NCBI RefSeq assembly: GCF_009711415.1
Contig: NZ_SMLZ01000113.1
Location: 1 to 47,073 of the forward strand
Length of the DNA: 47,073 nt
Direction: 5' to 3'
Source: Roseibium denhamense
GTDB taxonomy: Bacteria > Pseudomonadota > Alphaproteobacteria > Rhizobiales > Stappiaceae
Shown: positions 8,659 through 17,318 of the stretch, piece after piece
How positions within the stretch are numbered: position 1 is the first letter of the stretch
Layout of the letters: each line of letters begins with the position of its first letter
Made by a program: the position numbers and the translations under genes
Notes under the pieces: model-generated
Told to the model about the DNA's origin: nothing
Databases searched by the model: none
What the model saw: only the letters and a program-made list of their open reading frames with translations

Positions 8659-10032
8659 TTACTTCCTATCCCACGTGCCTTCCGGTGTTCCGTCAAATTT
8701 CTTTTCAAGGCTGTCCCAGCAATCGATGTAATCGTCCTGCAGCGGGGCTTCCTTGGCGGCGTATTCCGTCAAGTGCTGCGGGAAGCGGGTCTCGAACATG
8801 AAGGACATGGTGTTGTCGAGCTTCTCCGCCTTCAAGTCCGCATTTGAGGCGCCCTCAAAGGCTTCATTGTCCGGACCATGCGGCAGCATCATGTTGTGAA
8901 GGCTCATCCCGCCCGGCACGAAACCCTGCGGCTTGGCGTCATACTGGCCGTAAATGTTGCCCATTAGCTCAGACATGATGTTCTTGTGATACCAGGGCGG
9001 GCGGAAGGTGTTTTCCGCCACCATCCAGCGCTCCCGGAACAGAACAAAGTCGATATTGGCGGTCCCCGGCACCCCGGACGGCGCGGTCAAGACGGTGAAG
9101 ATCGACGGATCTGGATGGTCAAACAAAACCGCTCCGACAGGGCAATAAGTTCTAAGGTCGTATTTTACCGGCGCGTAGTTGCCGTGCCAGGCCACCACAT
9201 CAAGCGGTGAATGGCCGATCCTGGTCTCGTGGAACTGACCGCACCATTTGACGGTGACCTTGCTGAGGGTTTCCCTGTCTTCATACCAGGCGACCGGTGT
9301 CTTGAAGTCGCGGCGGTTAGCCATGCAGTTGGCGCCAATCGGGCCGCGGCCCGGCAGCTCGAACTTCTGGCCGTAATTCTCGCAGACAAACCCGCGCGCC
9401 GGACCTTCAACAACCTCAACCCGGTAGACCAGACCGCGCGGCAGGATCGCAATTTCCTTCGGCTCCAGCTCGATAATGCCGAGTTCTGTGCAGAACCGAA
9501 GTATCCCCTCCTGCGGCACGACCAGAAGCTCGCTATCGGCGGAGAAGAAGTATTCATCCTCCATCGACTGGGTCGCGAGATAGACATGCGTTGCCATGCC
9601 GACCTGGGTGTTTACATCCCCGGCGGTCGTCATGGTGCGCATGCCGGTCAGCCACGTGAGATCGGCGTCGGCGTGCGGCACCGGGTCCCAACGGTACTGG
9701 CCCAGCGAAATCACGTCATCGCAAACGTTCGGCGCGCTTTTCCAATAAGGAAGATCGATTTTCTGAAACCGGCTGGTGTGCTTGACCGACGGCCGGATAC
9801 GGTAACACCATGTCCGCTCGTTCTGATGGCTCGGCGCAGTGAAGGCGGTGCCGGACAGCTGCTCACCGTAAAGCCCATAGGCACATTTCTGCGGGCTGTT
9901 CATGCCTTGCGGCAGCGCGCCCGGCAGGGCCTCGGTCTCAAAGTCATTGCCGAAACCCGGCATGTACTGAAGCTCATTGGCAAGCGGCTTGCCACCTTTG
10001 CCGGAAACTTGCTTGTGATCGACCTTGTTCAT
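8659..10032 (-). CDS. hmgA: Homogentisate 1,2-dioxygenase
   Basis: A 457-residue enzyme, the usual family length. The ATG at 10032 follows GGGAGGAC. Hallmarks are [18 protein letters not shown] at the N-terminus, [13 protein letters not shown], and the C-terminal iron site, with [12 protein letters not shown] giving a His and Glu ligand and [16 protein letters not shown] giving the second His. It opens the homogentisate ring to maleylacetoacetate with O2 and Fe(II). It is the first gene of a seven-gene minus-strand operon, and a perfect palindrome 34 bases upstream of the start is a likely operator. Confidence 0.97.
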   Translation of the reverse strand: MNKVDHKQVSGKGGKPLANELQYMPGFGNDFETEALPGALPQGMNSPQKCAYGLYGEQLSGTAFTAPSHQNERTWCYRIRPSVKHTSRFQKIDLPYWKSAPNVCDDVISLGQYRWDPVPHADADLTWLTGMRTMTTAGDVNTQVGMATHVYLATQSMEDEYFFSADSELLVVPQEGILRFCTELGIIELEPKEIAILPRGLVYRVEVVEGPARGFVCENYGQKFELPGRGPIGANCMANRRDFKTPVAWYEDRETLSKVTVKWCGQFHETRIGHSPLDVVAWHGNYAPVKYDLRTYCPVGAVLFDHPDPSIFTVLTAPSGVPGTANIDFVLFRERWMVAENTFRPPWYHKNIMSELMGNIYGQYDAKPQGFVPGGMSLHNMMLPHGPDNEAFEGASNADLKAEKLDNTMSFMFETRFPQHLTEYAAKEAPLQDDYIDCWDSLEKKFDGTPEGTWDRK

Positions 10033-10066
10033 GCGCGCGTCCTCCCAGGATCATGCCCCGTCAAAT

Positions 10067-10084
10067 TAGTTACGTATGTAACTA
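10067..10084. promoter_or_regulatory. Palindromic operator candidate upstream of hmgA
   Basis: TAGTTACGTATGTAACTA is an 18-bp palindrome with perfect 7-bp arms and a GTAT centre. It lies 34 bases before the hmgA start, where a repressor would block the promoter. The shape suits a dimeric MarR-type regulator. MarR-type control of hmg genes is known in alphaproteobacteria, but no regulator gene adjoins this operon. Confidence 0.65.
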
Positions 10085-10318
10085 TTTCATCAGGCGGGGT
10101 CAAGGAGATCCGGAAAATGAATGGATGGGCTTCAAAAAGTGACAGGAGTTACCGGCCCTGGCTGCGTTTCAAAACGGTTTCCGGTGCTGCTGCCCATTCC
10201 CCTCCAACCGTCATCGCCTCACTGCGGCTTATCTGGCAGCCTCAATGGCAGCGTAGGCTTGATCCTATGCACATAGCCTGATATAGATGAGAACATATCA
10301 TGAACATTGAGGTTTGAG

Positions 10319-10630
10319 ATGCAGTTCGCCGCTCCCACGCAGGCCCGTCAGACCAGCAGCGCTTGCCCGCCCCCGGCAGACCTTGGGCAGCCGTTGGATG
10401 TTACCCGCAAGGATGTTGACCTGATGGTGCTTTATCTGCGCAAGGCCCGGGACCGGGCCCGCGACATCCGGGACCGTTCGCCGGCCGGAAGCTACATGGA
10501 AAGTGTCCTGTCGCGGACAATCGACGGACTGACTTTGGAATTGTCCCAGCTTGAATATCTGCTTGCGCGCAAACCCGCCGACGCGCCGGGCAATCCACCT
10601 GCCGGCACCCGAATGCGGCCGGCAATCTGA
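10319..10630 (+). CDS. Small hypothetical protein
   Basis: A 103-residue open frame starting at an ATG with GAGG seven bases upstream. The N-terminal 30 residues are low-complexity. The middle, from KDVDLMVLYLRKARDRARDI to LELSQLEYLLARKP, is strongly helical and reads like a real protein, better than the overlapping minus-strand frame at 10298-10801. I do not recognise the family. It stands alone between the homogentisate operon and the CorC-like gene. Confidence 0.5.
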   Translation: MQFAAPTQARQTSSACPPPADLGQPLDVTRKDVDLMVLYLRKARDRARDIRDRSPAGSYMESVLSRTIDGLTLELSQLEYLLARKPADAPGNPPAGTRMRPAI

Positions 10631-10955
10631 GCGGTTTGAGCCACCTTTGACAGACCGGCCCGCTGCAGCGGATCGCGTCATTCCGATTTCAGGTCCAGCG
10701 ATCCGATAAGCTGAAGCCGGGCTAGCGCAGACCCAAGCAACCGGCGGAGCAATCCAACAACGGAAATGCTTCGCCCCTGCCAAATGGTCCATGAAATCCA
10801 CCAGATTGTGTTGGGTTGATCACACTACGCTTGGCCGCCCCAAAGGCACCCTTTGGCGGAAATCGGCATGTGAACACCGTGTTTGCTTTGCGAAATCGCA
10901 GCCAGCCACATATGGTCCGCTCGAACGCTGTACTTATATATGAGCTCCCGGACAC
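10631..10955. other. Intergenic region with a hairpin
   Basis: No gene is seen in these 325 bases. A stem-loop formed by CCGCCCCAAAGG (10835-10846) and CCTTTGGCGG (10850-10859) is present. It lacks a T-tract, so it is a weak terminator candidate or a leader structure of the following gene. Confidence 0.4.
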
Positions 10956-12248
10956 ATGGTCATTGAAGCTGCAATCCTGTTCTGCCTGATCCTGCTGAAT
11001 GGCGCCCTTGCCATGTCAGAGCTTGCCATCGTGTCCTCACGGCCGGCCCGGCTCAAGGCACGCAAAGACCGGGGCGCGAGACTGGCCTTGAAACTGTCCG
11101 AAGATCCCGGCCGTTTTCTGTCCACCGTCCAAATCGGGATCACCCTCGTTGGCGTGCTGTCCGGAGCCTTTTCCGGCGCCACCTTGGGGCTCAGGGTTGC
11201 AACGATGCTGGAAAGCTCGGGACTGTCGGCTGGCCTGGCACAGCCGCTGGGCGTCGGGTCCGTGGTCGTCGTGGTAACCTATTTGTCGCTGGTCATCGGT
11301 GAATTGGTCCCGAAGCAGATTGCCCTGTCCAATCCGGAGGGCATTGCCGCCCGCGTTGCGCCGGCCATGACCCTTCTGGCCTTCATATCCGCGCCGCTGG
11401 TCTGGATACTGGACAATTCCGGCAAGGTGATCCTGTCCGTGTTCGGCCAGGACCGGGGCCAAAAACAACGGGTAAGCGACGAGGAAATTCATCTGCTGAT
11501 TTCCGAGGCCGAGACGGACGGCGTGATCGAAAAGGGCGAAACTGCCATGATCGCTGGTGTCATGCGGATCGCCGACCGGTCCGCAAAGGGCCTCATGACC
11601 CCGCGCAACGAAGTGAAGGTGGCCGATGTCAGCGAGAGCCGGGACGAAATTCTAAAGCGCTTCATTGAGACCGGACGCACACGCCTGCCGATCCGCGACG
11701 GCGGCGCCGACGAGATTATCGGGATCCTCCATATCCGGGACCTTCTGGCCTCTGACCCCAACGCCTTCGATCCGCGCAGCCTGATGATGAACGCTCCTGT
11801 CATTCACGACGGTCTGCCAGCCATGGAAGTGATCGACCGGCTGCGCGCCTCCCCGGAGCATATGCTGCTTGTTTATGACGAGTACGGCCATTTCGAGGGC
11901 CTTGTCACGGCCATGGATGTTTTGGGGGCGATTGCCGGAGGCTTTGACGAAGCCGAGGACGACCAACCCAAGATCGTGGAGCGCGAAGACGGCTCTCTCC
12001 TGGTCGCCGGCTGGATGCCGATCGATGAGTTCACGCACAAGCTGAAGGTCACGCTGGACGATGACGGGGACTACGAGACGGCCGCCGGGCTGGTGCTGTT
12101 CCTGTCCGCCGATCTTCCGAAAGTCGGCCACGTGGTGCGAATCGGCGATTGGCGGATCGAAGTGATGGATATGGCCGGGCGGCGGATTGACCAGCTTCTG
12201 GTGCAAAGATCGGCCCCGGCACCCGAAGCGGCACCCGAAGCCGATTGA
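10956..12248 (+). CDS. CorC/HlyC-type membrane protein with DUF21 and CBS domains
   Basis: A 430-residue protein. The N-terminal DUF21 (CNNM) domain starts MVIEAAILFCLILLNGALAM and holds about four membrane segments to about residue 160 (including VQIGITLVGVLSGAFSG). A cytoplasmic CBS pair follows (about 200-335; LMTPRNEVKVADVSE, then HMLLVYDEYGHFEGLVTAMD), then a CorC_HlyC C-terminal domain (about 350-425). Proteins of this plan are linked to Mg/Co efflux or ion homeostasis. Older annotations call them hemolysins (TlyC), which is misleading. It is monocistronic. The sequence does not show which ion is moved. Confidence 0.93.
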   Translation: MVIEAAILFCLILLNGALAMSELAIVSSRPARLKARKDRGARLALKLSEDPGRFLSTVQIGITLVGVLSGAFSGATLGLRVATMLESSGLSAGLAQPLGVGSVVVVVTYLSLVIGELVPKQIALSNPEGIAARVAPAMTLLAFISAPLVWILDNSGKVILSVFGQDRGQKQRVSDEEIHLLISEAETDGVIEKGETAMIAGVMRIADRSAKGLMTPRNEVKVADVSESRDEILKRFIETGRTRLPIRDGGADEIIGILHIRDLLASDPNAFDPRSLMMNAPVIHDGLPAMEVIDRLRASPEHMLLVYDEYGHFEGLVTAMDVLGAIAGGFDEAEDDQPKIVEREDGSLLVAGWMPIDEFTHKLKVTLDDDGDYETAAGLVLFLSADLPKVGHVVRIGDWRIEVMDMAGRRIDQLLVQRSAPAPEAAPEAD

Positions 12249-12305
12249 CGGGCCGCACGGCGCTGTCCCCAGCCTCAAAGCCGGCGCCGGTCCCGGCGCT
12301 GCCGG

Positions 12306-12776
12306 TCACCGGTATTTGGCGGCTGTAATAAACTCTGAAAACGCCTCGCACCAGACAAGAACTGTCGTGTAATCCTCCAGGCTAATTCCGTCGGGCACCT
12401 CCACGATAAACCCGTCGAAAGTCCTGATGTCCCCCAAGCGGACGGCGCCGTCCTTGACGGCCTCGAACCCGGCTTCGTCCTCAACGAACTCGCTCACCAG
12501 ATACAGTTTGTAGTCCGGACCGGGTGAAAGCGCGCCTTCATGTACGATCTGGGTTGTCGACAAACTGATTGTGCCCTCTCCCCAATGCAAGAGATCACTG
12601 CCGGCAAGGTCACGGGTCAAGGTGGCCTGATACTGCGCCTGGTTTGCAGCAGCTGACAGCATTGCTTCGTCAGGGCCCTCGGGGGCGGTCAGGATCGGCA
12701 GGAAGTAAATGCCCAGGGCAAATCCTGCAGCCAGCATCGCACTATGAGAAAACGCCAGCAGGAGAAGTCTTATCAT
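12306..12776 (-). CDS. DM13 domain-containing membrane-anchored protein
   Basis: A 156-residue protein with one N-terminal membrane segment or uncleaved signal (about residues 3-30). A DM13 domain spans about residues 50-156: GEGTISLSTTQIVHEG, PGPDYKLYLVSEFV, and the characteristic ending YTTVLVWCEAFSEFITAAKY with its conserved Cys. DM13 domains are predicted to carry out redox or electron-transfer functions through that Cys; biochemical proof is sparse. GAGG lies ten bases before the ATG. It is transcribed convergently with the CorC-like gene and alone. The periplasmic location is inferred from the leader. Confidence 0.88.
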   Translation of the reverse strand: MIRLLLLAFSHSAMLAAGFALGIYFLPILTAPEGPDEAMLSAAANQAQYQATLTRDLAGSDLLHWGEGTISLSTTQIVHEGALSPGPDYKLYLVSEFVEDEAGFEAVKDGAVRLGDIRTFDGFIVEVPDGISLEDYTTVLVWCEAFSEFITAAKYR

Positions 12777-12881
12777 TTCGAGCCTCTATTCGGTTTTGCG
12801 GACAAGAGGTAAGATGCTGCCGGCAAAATACAATCAAACGGTGCTGACACTTACGTGGGCCGCGCGTGAAAGAGGTAGCCC

Positions 12882-14357
12882 TCAGGCGGCGGCCTCGTCG
12901 CCCGGCGCGGTTTGCCAGCCAAGATCGGTCAGGGTGACGATGCGGTTACCGCGCAGATCAGTTGCACAGACCAGAAAACCGCGTTCTTCCATATGGCTGA
13001 GCAGCCAGCGGGCGCGCCCTGGCGAACGCGTGCCATAAGCCGTTGCGATTTCCACATTGCCCGGACACGGCGCCTTGGCCAGTGCCGCCTTTGCCAGCAG
13101 CAGATAGACGCCGCGCATGTCATCGGGAAGTTCGGCAGCAATCAGTTCGGCCTGCTTCCAGTCATCGTCATTGACTTCAGCCGTATCGACCTTGGCCCTG
13201 GCAACCGCCAGTTTTTCCCGGAACGCCTGCAAATCGGGCGCGCCGCCCGCCAGCTTCGCGATCCGGCACCGCACCTGGAAATCCTGATAGAGCGATGCAA
13301 TCGGCTGGAAAGCTGCCTCGTCGTCTTCCAAAATGCCGGCAATGATTTCGTCGATCTTTTCCTCGCGCTCACCAATATCAAACAGGCTTTCGGCTTGAGG
13401 TGCTTCCTCGGCCTGCGCCCGCTCTGCACTGGAGAGCTGATCCAGAACGTCACCCGTGGAGACAACAGGCTCGGCGATCCGGGGACGCACAGGCACGGCT
13501 TCATCCGCGCCGCGGGTAAAGATCAGGTCCTTGGCGTCTTGCGTCGGCTGGTCAGGCAAGGGCATCAATTTCGGGCTTCCGCCGCGTCCGGCCGTTTCAA
13601 CGGGGCCGATCTTCACCGGGACAGGACGGCGGGACATGGCAGGCCCAAGGGCGATGAAATGCCCCCGGTCAAGATTTCGGAAGCTTTCTGCCTGCCGCCG
13701 CTCCATACCGAGAAGATCTGCCGCCCGGGCCATGTCGATATCAAGGAACGTCCGGCCCATGAGGAAATTCGAAGCCTCGGCAGCCACGTTCTTGGCCAGT
13801 TTCGCAAGTCTCTGTGTGGCAATGACCCCGGCCAACCCACGTTTGCGGCCCCGGCACATCAGGTTCGTCATGGCACCAAGAGACCTGCGGCGGGCCTCTT
13901 CGGTTACTTCTCCGGCAGCGGCTGGCGCAAACAACTGGGCTTCGTCGACAATGACCAGCATCGGGTACCAAAGGTCCCGGTCGGCATCGAACAACCCGTC
14001 AAGGAAGGTCGCCGCCGCCTTCATTTGCCGGTCGGCATCCAGGCCTTCCAGATTGAGCACAACAGAGACGCGGTGCTGGCGTACACGGGCGGCAATCATC
14101 TGCAGGTCTTTTTCGGTTCCAACCGCATCGACAACCACATGGCCGTACTTGTCGGCCAGCGACACAAAATCGCCCTCCGGATCAATGATCGCCTGCTGAA
14201 CCCATTTCGCGGACTGCTCCAGAAGACGGCGCAGGAGGTGGGACTTTCCGGAACCGGAATTGCCCTGGACCAGCAAGCGGGTCGCCAGCAGCTCTTCAAG
14301 ATCGAGCATTGCGCGCTGCCCGCCTGCCAAATCCCCGATGTCTATCTGAACCGTCAT
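12882..14357 (-). CDS. HerA-like (DUF87/DUF853 group) ATPase
   Basis: A 491-residue P-loop ATPase. Walker A is GNSGSGKSH near residue 33 and Walker B is MLVIVDEAQLF near 130, followed by LMCRGRKRGLAGVIATQR, a sensor/arginine region typical of HerA/FtsK-type pumps. It lacks the N-terminal HAS-barrel of archaeal HerA, with the P-loop domain starting almost at residue 1. An acidic linker (about 270-340) and a C-terminal helical, winged-helix-like part (about 400-485) follow. No NurA nuclease or Sir2 partner adjoins it. Related stand-alone proteins occur in Rhizobiales. A DNA-translocation role is inferred from the family. Confidence 0.88.
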   Translation of the reverse strand: MTVQIDIGDLAGGQRAMLDLEELLATRLLVQGNSGSGKSHLLRRLLEQSAKWVQQAIIDPEGDFVSLADKYGHVVVDAVGTEKDLQMIAARVRQHRVSVVLNLEGLDADRQMKAAATFLDGLFDADRDLWYPMLVIVDEAQLFAPAAAGEVTEEARRRSLGAMTNLMCRGRKRGLAGVIATQRLAKLAKNVAAEASNFLMGRTFLDIDMARAADLLGMERRQAESFRNLDRGHFIALGPAMSRRPVPVKIGPVETAGRGGSPKLMPLPDQPTQDAKDLIFTRGADEAVPVRPRIAEPVVSTGDVLDQLSSAERAQAEEAPQAESLFDIGEREEKIDEIIAGILEDDEAAFQPIASLYQDFQVRCRIAKLAGGAPDLQAFREKLAVARAKVDTAEVNDDDWKQAELIAAELPDDMRGVYLLLAKAALAKAPCPGNVEIATAYGTRSPGRARWLLSHMEERGFLVCATDLRGNRIVTLTDLGWQTAPGDEAAA

Positions 14358-14675
14358 GGCGTTGCCCCGCGCGGTCCGGACCGCGCTCTATTCCTTTTTG
14401 TCTTTCTGGATGTCCTGCGCCACAGCGAGGGTGCAGTCCGTAGTCAGCACGATTCCGGCTTATATGCAAAGGCAGCGGCGGGGGAAAGCCCGGTTTTCCC
14501 AGACATCCACGGGCAGTGACGCACCGGGCAGCCGGACGTAACCTGCACCTCAGTTTAAATTGGAAAGCCGATTAATCTTACTCGCCGCGCGCACTGTACA
14601 CACCAAGCACGATATGCTTCATTACTTTGAGACTCGACTTCTTTTCTCGGTAATACGAATAAGTGACCTAAAGAC
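14358..14675. other. Divergent intergenic region upstream of the solute-binding pair
   Basis: No gene is seen in these 318 bases. TTGAGA (14627-14632) and TAATAC (14651-14656) with an 18-base gap form a weak sigma-70-like promoter about 20 bases ahead of the first solute-binding gene. Nothing else stands out. Confidence 0.35.
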
Positions 14676-15491
14676 ATGCACGTATTTCGGACACTTATCC
14701 TAGCCTCATCACTTGTGATTGCGTACCTCACTCCGGCTTCCGCAAATTCAGACGTGTGCCCGGTCCCCTTGAAGGTCCGGTTTTCAGTTGACTATCTCCC
14801 CTTCAGCCTCATGACGTCCGAAGGCCAGTTGATGGGCATTGATGTCGAGTTCGTCCAAAAGCTCTTTGAGCATTTGGACTGTCCGATTGAACCGGTCACC
14901 ATGCCCTTCAAAAGGGCCATCATCGAGTTGGCGGCCGGGCGGATCGATATGATGCCGTTTGCGTCGATTACCCGGGAACGCAGAAGCTTCGCGCTGTTTT
15001 CGCTCCCCTACCGGAACGAGACAGCAGGCCTTGTTGTCCGCCGCGAGGAATTGCCGAACCTGCCCATCGATGAGTTGGACGACGTTGTCGACCTCGGCCT
15101 TGTGCTCGGGCATGAACAAAACTCCTATCGCGGCGAAACCTTCAAGGCTTTTTTAAAGTCCCCCAAGGCCGAAAAGCATGTGTTCGAGTTTGTCTCGTCC
15201 AGCGAAGGGATCCGCATGCTGTCGGCAGGCAGGATTGACGCGATTGTTGAGATGCCGGCAGCTGTTCTTGCCACGGCGCGGGAGATGGGCGTTGAAGCCG
15301 ATTTCGCAGAGCATCCATTCCGGCTTTGGAGTGAGCCCGTGCACTTCATGTTCAGCCGCAAAACCGTCTCGCCGAAGCTCATAACCGCCGTGAACTATGC
15401 GCTCGAAGACCTTATCGCGACCCCGGAATATGTTGCCCGCTACGGCTCGATGGGTCTCCAGGACAATCCGAGATTCGACCCGGACGGCTAA
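14676..15491 (+). CDS. Orphan amino-acid-type solute-binding protein, copy 1
   Basis: A 271-residue periplasmic protein with a signal peptide (about 1-23, cut after TPASA). It is a bilobed SBP_bac_3-type protein: VRFSVDYLPFSLMTSEGQLM, FVQKLFEHLDCPIEPV, PYRNETAGLVVRRE and EPVHFMFSRK. Two cysteines (DVCPVP and LDCPIE) may form a disulfide. No permease or ATPase gene is linked, so it may serve another transporter or act as a sensor module. The next gene is a paralogue with the same motifs and the same paired cysteines, which points to local duplication. The ligand is not known. Confidence 0.88.
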   Translation: MHVFRTLILASSLVIAYLTPASANSDVCPVPLKVRFSVDYLPFSLMTSEGQLMGIDVEFVQKLFEHLDCPIEPVTMPFKRAIIELAAGRIDMMPFASITRERRSFALFSLPYRNETAGLVVRREELPNLPIDELDDVVDLGLVLGHEQNSYRGETFKAFLKSPKAEKHVFEFVSSSEGIRMLSAGRIDAIVEMPAAVLATAREMGVEADFAEHPFRLWSEPVHFMFSRKTVSPKLITAVNYALEDLIATPEYVARYGSMGLQDNPRFDPDG

Positions 15492-15531
15492 ACAAGCCCC
15501 AGACCGTCACCGCCCAAAGGAAACGCACGAT

Positions 15532-16416
15532 ATGGACCAGTGTAAGGCACTATCAAAAACAGATCCGCTTCCCTATGGGCCAATCCGCATAAAAAAAACG
15601 GTCTGGCGCCTCTTTCTCGGTATCGCCCTGATGTTGGTGGTCCTGACAAGCACGGCACGGTTTCCGGCGTCTGCTGAAAACTGTCCAAATCCGCTCCGGA
15701 TTCACGTGCCGCAGGACTATGAGCCGTTTTCCTACAAGACGTCAGAAGGGCAGATCGTCGGCATCGACTTCGAGTTCGTACAAGCTGTTCTTCACCGGGC
15801 AGGCTGTCAGATCGAATTTTACGAAATGCCGTTCCAGCGCGCTGTCGTCGAGCTGTCGGCCGGGCGGCTGGACATGACGATGTTCTCATCGATTACAGAT
15901 GAAAGAAGGGCGTTTGCCCATTTCTCCGTTCCATACCGGAACGAAACTGCCGGCTTAGTGATCCGCTCTGCTGATACGGGCAAATTCGATATCTCTTCCC
16001 TCGAAGATATCCTGTCTTTAAACCTTCTCTTGGCCCACGACATTGGTACTTATCGAGGAGATCCGTTTGAGACATTCCTGCAAAAGCCCGAAGCGCAAAA
16101 GCACATTGTTCAAGTGAGCGGATCGGAGCAGAGCCTGCAGATGCTTCTGAAAGGCAGAATTACCGCGATCGTCGAAACACCGGCTGCTGTCTTTTCGCTT
16201 GCCAGATCGTTGAACGTCGAAGACCAAATCGAAGAACACCCGTTCCTTTTATGGAGCGAACCGGTCCACCTCATGTTCTCCAACAAGTCGGTACCAAAAA
16301 CATTCGTCGACCAGGTTGATGCGATTATATCCAAGCGGGTAACGACAGACGACTACCAGGCGCATTTCGGCTCCATGAGCCTGCAGACCGGGGACGGGAA
16401 CACATCCACAAACTAG
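15532..16416 (+). CDS. Orphan amino-acid-type solute-binding protein, copy 2
   Basis: A 294-residue paralogue of the preceding gene. The ATG at 15532 with AAAGGAAA upstream is preferred to a longer open frame reaching into copy 1. The N-terminus is longer, with a membrane leader WRLFLGIALMLVVLTSTA, and the likely cleavage is near FPASA. Shared motifs include DYEPFSYKTSEGQIVGIDFE, MPFQRAVVELSAGRLDM, PYRNETAGLVIR and SEPVHLMFSNK. The cysteine pair is also kept (ENCPNP, AGCQIE). The 40-bp gap suggests cotranscription. No transporter partners are present. Different ligands or a signalling role are both possible. Confidence 0.87.
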   Translation: MDQCKALSKTDPLPYGPIRIKKTVWRLFLGIALMLVVLTSTARFPASAENCPNPLRIHVPQDYEPFSYKTSEGQIVGIDFEFVQAVLHRAGCQIEFYEMPFQRAVVELSAGRLDMTMFSSITDERRAFAHFSVPYRNETAGLVIRSADTGKFDISSLEDILSLNLLLAHDIGTYRGDPFETFLQKPEAQKHIVQVSGSEQSLQMLLKGRITAIVETPAAVFSLARSLNVEDQIEEHPFLLWSEPVHLMFSNKSVPKTFVDQVDAIISKRVTTDDYQAHFGSMSLQTGDGNTSTN

Positions 16417-16531
16417 GGCGTTACTTACCAGAACCGCAATTGTGGCCGAAGCAGACTGTCCTGCCCCTTTTCCCCGCGCGCGGAAACGCCATTTTCATTG
16501 GCAGACTGTGTGAGGCGATTGGATAGACCTG

Positions 16532-17188
16532 ATGAAAATACATGCTGATTTGTCAAAACGCGCGGCCGTGGACACATCAGATCTTGAATGGGTCCCCTCG
16601 CCCATGGCCGGTGTCGACCGGCGGATGCTGGAGCGCGATGGCGCGGAGGTGGCACGCGCGACAAGCATTGTCCGCTACGCAGCTGGCTCCGCCTTCTCTG
16701 CCCACACCCACGATCTTGGCGAGGAGTTTCTTGTTCTGGACGGTGTTTTTTCCGACGAAACAGCCGATTTCCCGAAGGGCATGTATGTCCGCAACCCGCC
16801 GGGCTCCCGACATGTTCCGTCCAGCGGCCCGGGCGCAGTCATCCTCGTCAAACTCCGGCAAATGGACCCGGAGGACGATGCCTTTATCCGTGTGAACACG
16901 CTGGATCCGGCCGCATGGCAGGACGGGCGGCCCGGCGAGACCCTGCTGCCGCTCCATGTACGCCCTGATGAAGAGGTGGTCATGTTGCACTGGTCTCCGG
17001 ACACGCAGTTTGACACCCAGGACTTCCCGGCCGGTGCGGAGTATTTTGTTCTGGAGGGCCGGTTCAAGGATGCGGACGGCACCTATGATCAGGGCACATG
17101 GCTCAGGTTGCCGCCCGGCAGCAGGCAGACAATTTCAACTGATACCGGCGCCCACGTCTGGCGGAAGACAGGACACCTCGACCGTTAG
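16532..17188 (+). CDS. ChrR-like bicupin protein
   Basis: A 218-residue protein of two cupin domains. The first (about 40-115) has an intact-looking metal set, HTHDLGEEFLVLDG plus PPGSRHVPSS. The second (about 140-210) reads FPAGAEYFVLEG and PPGSRQTIST, so its metal histidines are largely lost. The arrangement resembles the cupin part of the anti-sigma factor ChrR, but the N-terminal zinc-binding anti-sigma domain is missing and no ECF sigma gene is nearby. A stand-alone sensor or enzyme is more likely than an anti-sigma factor. Function unknown. Confidence 0.85.
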   Translation: MKIHADLSKRAAVDTSDLEWVPSPMAGVDRRMLERDGAEVARATSIVRYAAGSAFSAHTHDLGEEFLVLDGVFSDETADFPKGMYVRNPPGSRHVPSSGPGAVILVKLRQMDPEDDAFIRVNTLDPAAWQDGRPGETLLPLHVRPDEEVVMLHWSPDTQFDTQDFPAGAEYFVLEGRFKDADGTYDQGTWLRLPPGSRQTISTDTGAHVWRKTGHLDR

Positions 17189-17318
17189 GGCCCCTTTTCC
17201 GGGAAAGCTGAGGTTGCTGGGAGCGGATAAGTTGTGCTGCGGAAACCTTAGGAAATGGTGCCCGCACTCCTATTACTTGCCAGTCTCTGGAAATCCGGTG
17301 GGGTCAATCAGCGCCATT

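Noticed and set aside
10298..10801. A 167-codon minus-strand open frame overlapping the small plus-strand hypothetical gene
   Set aside because: It has an unnatural composition and no ribosome site; the plus-strand frame is better supported.
12912..14519. A 535-codon plus-strand open frame antisense to the HerA-like ATPase
   Set aside because: The minus strand holds Walker motifs and a family match; the plus-strand frame has neither.
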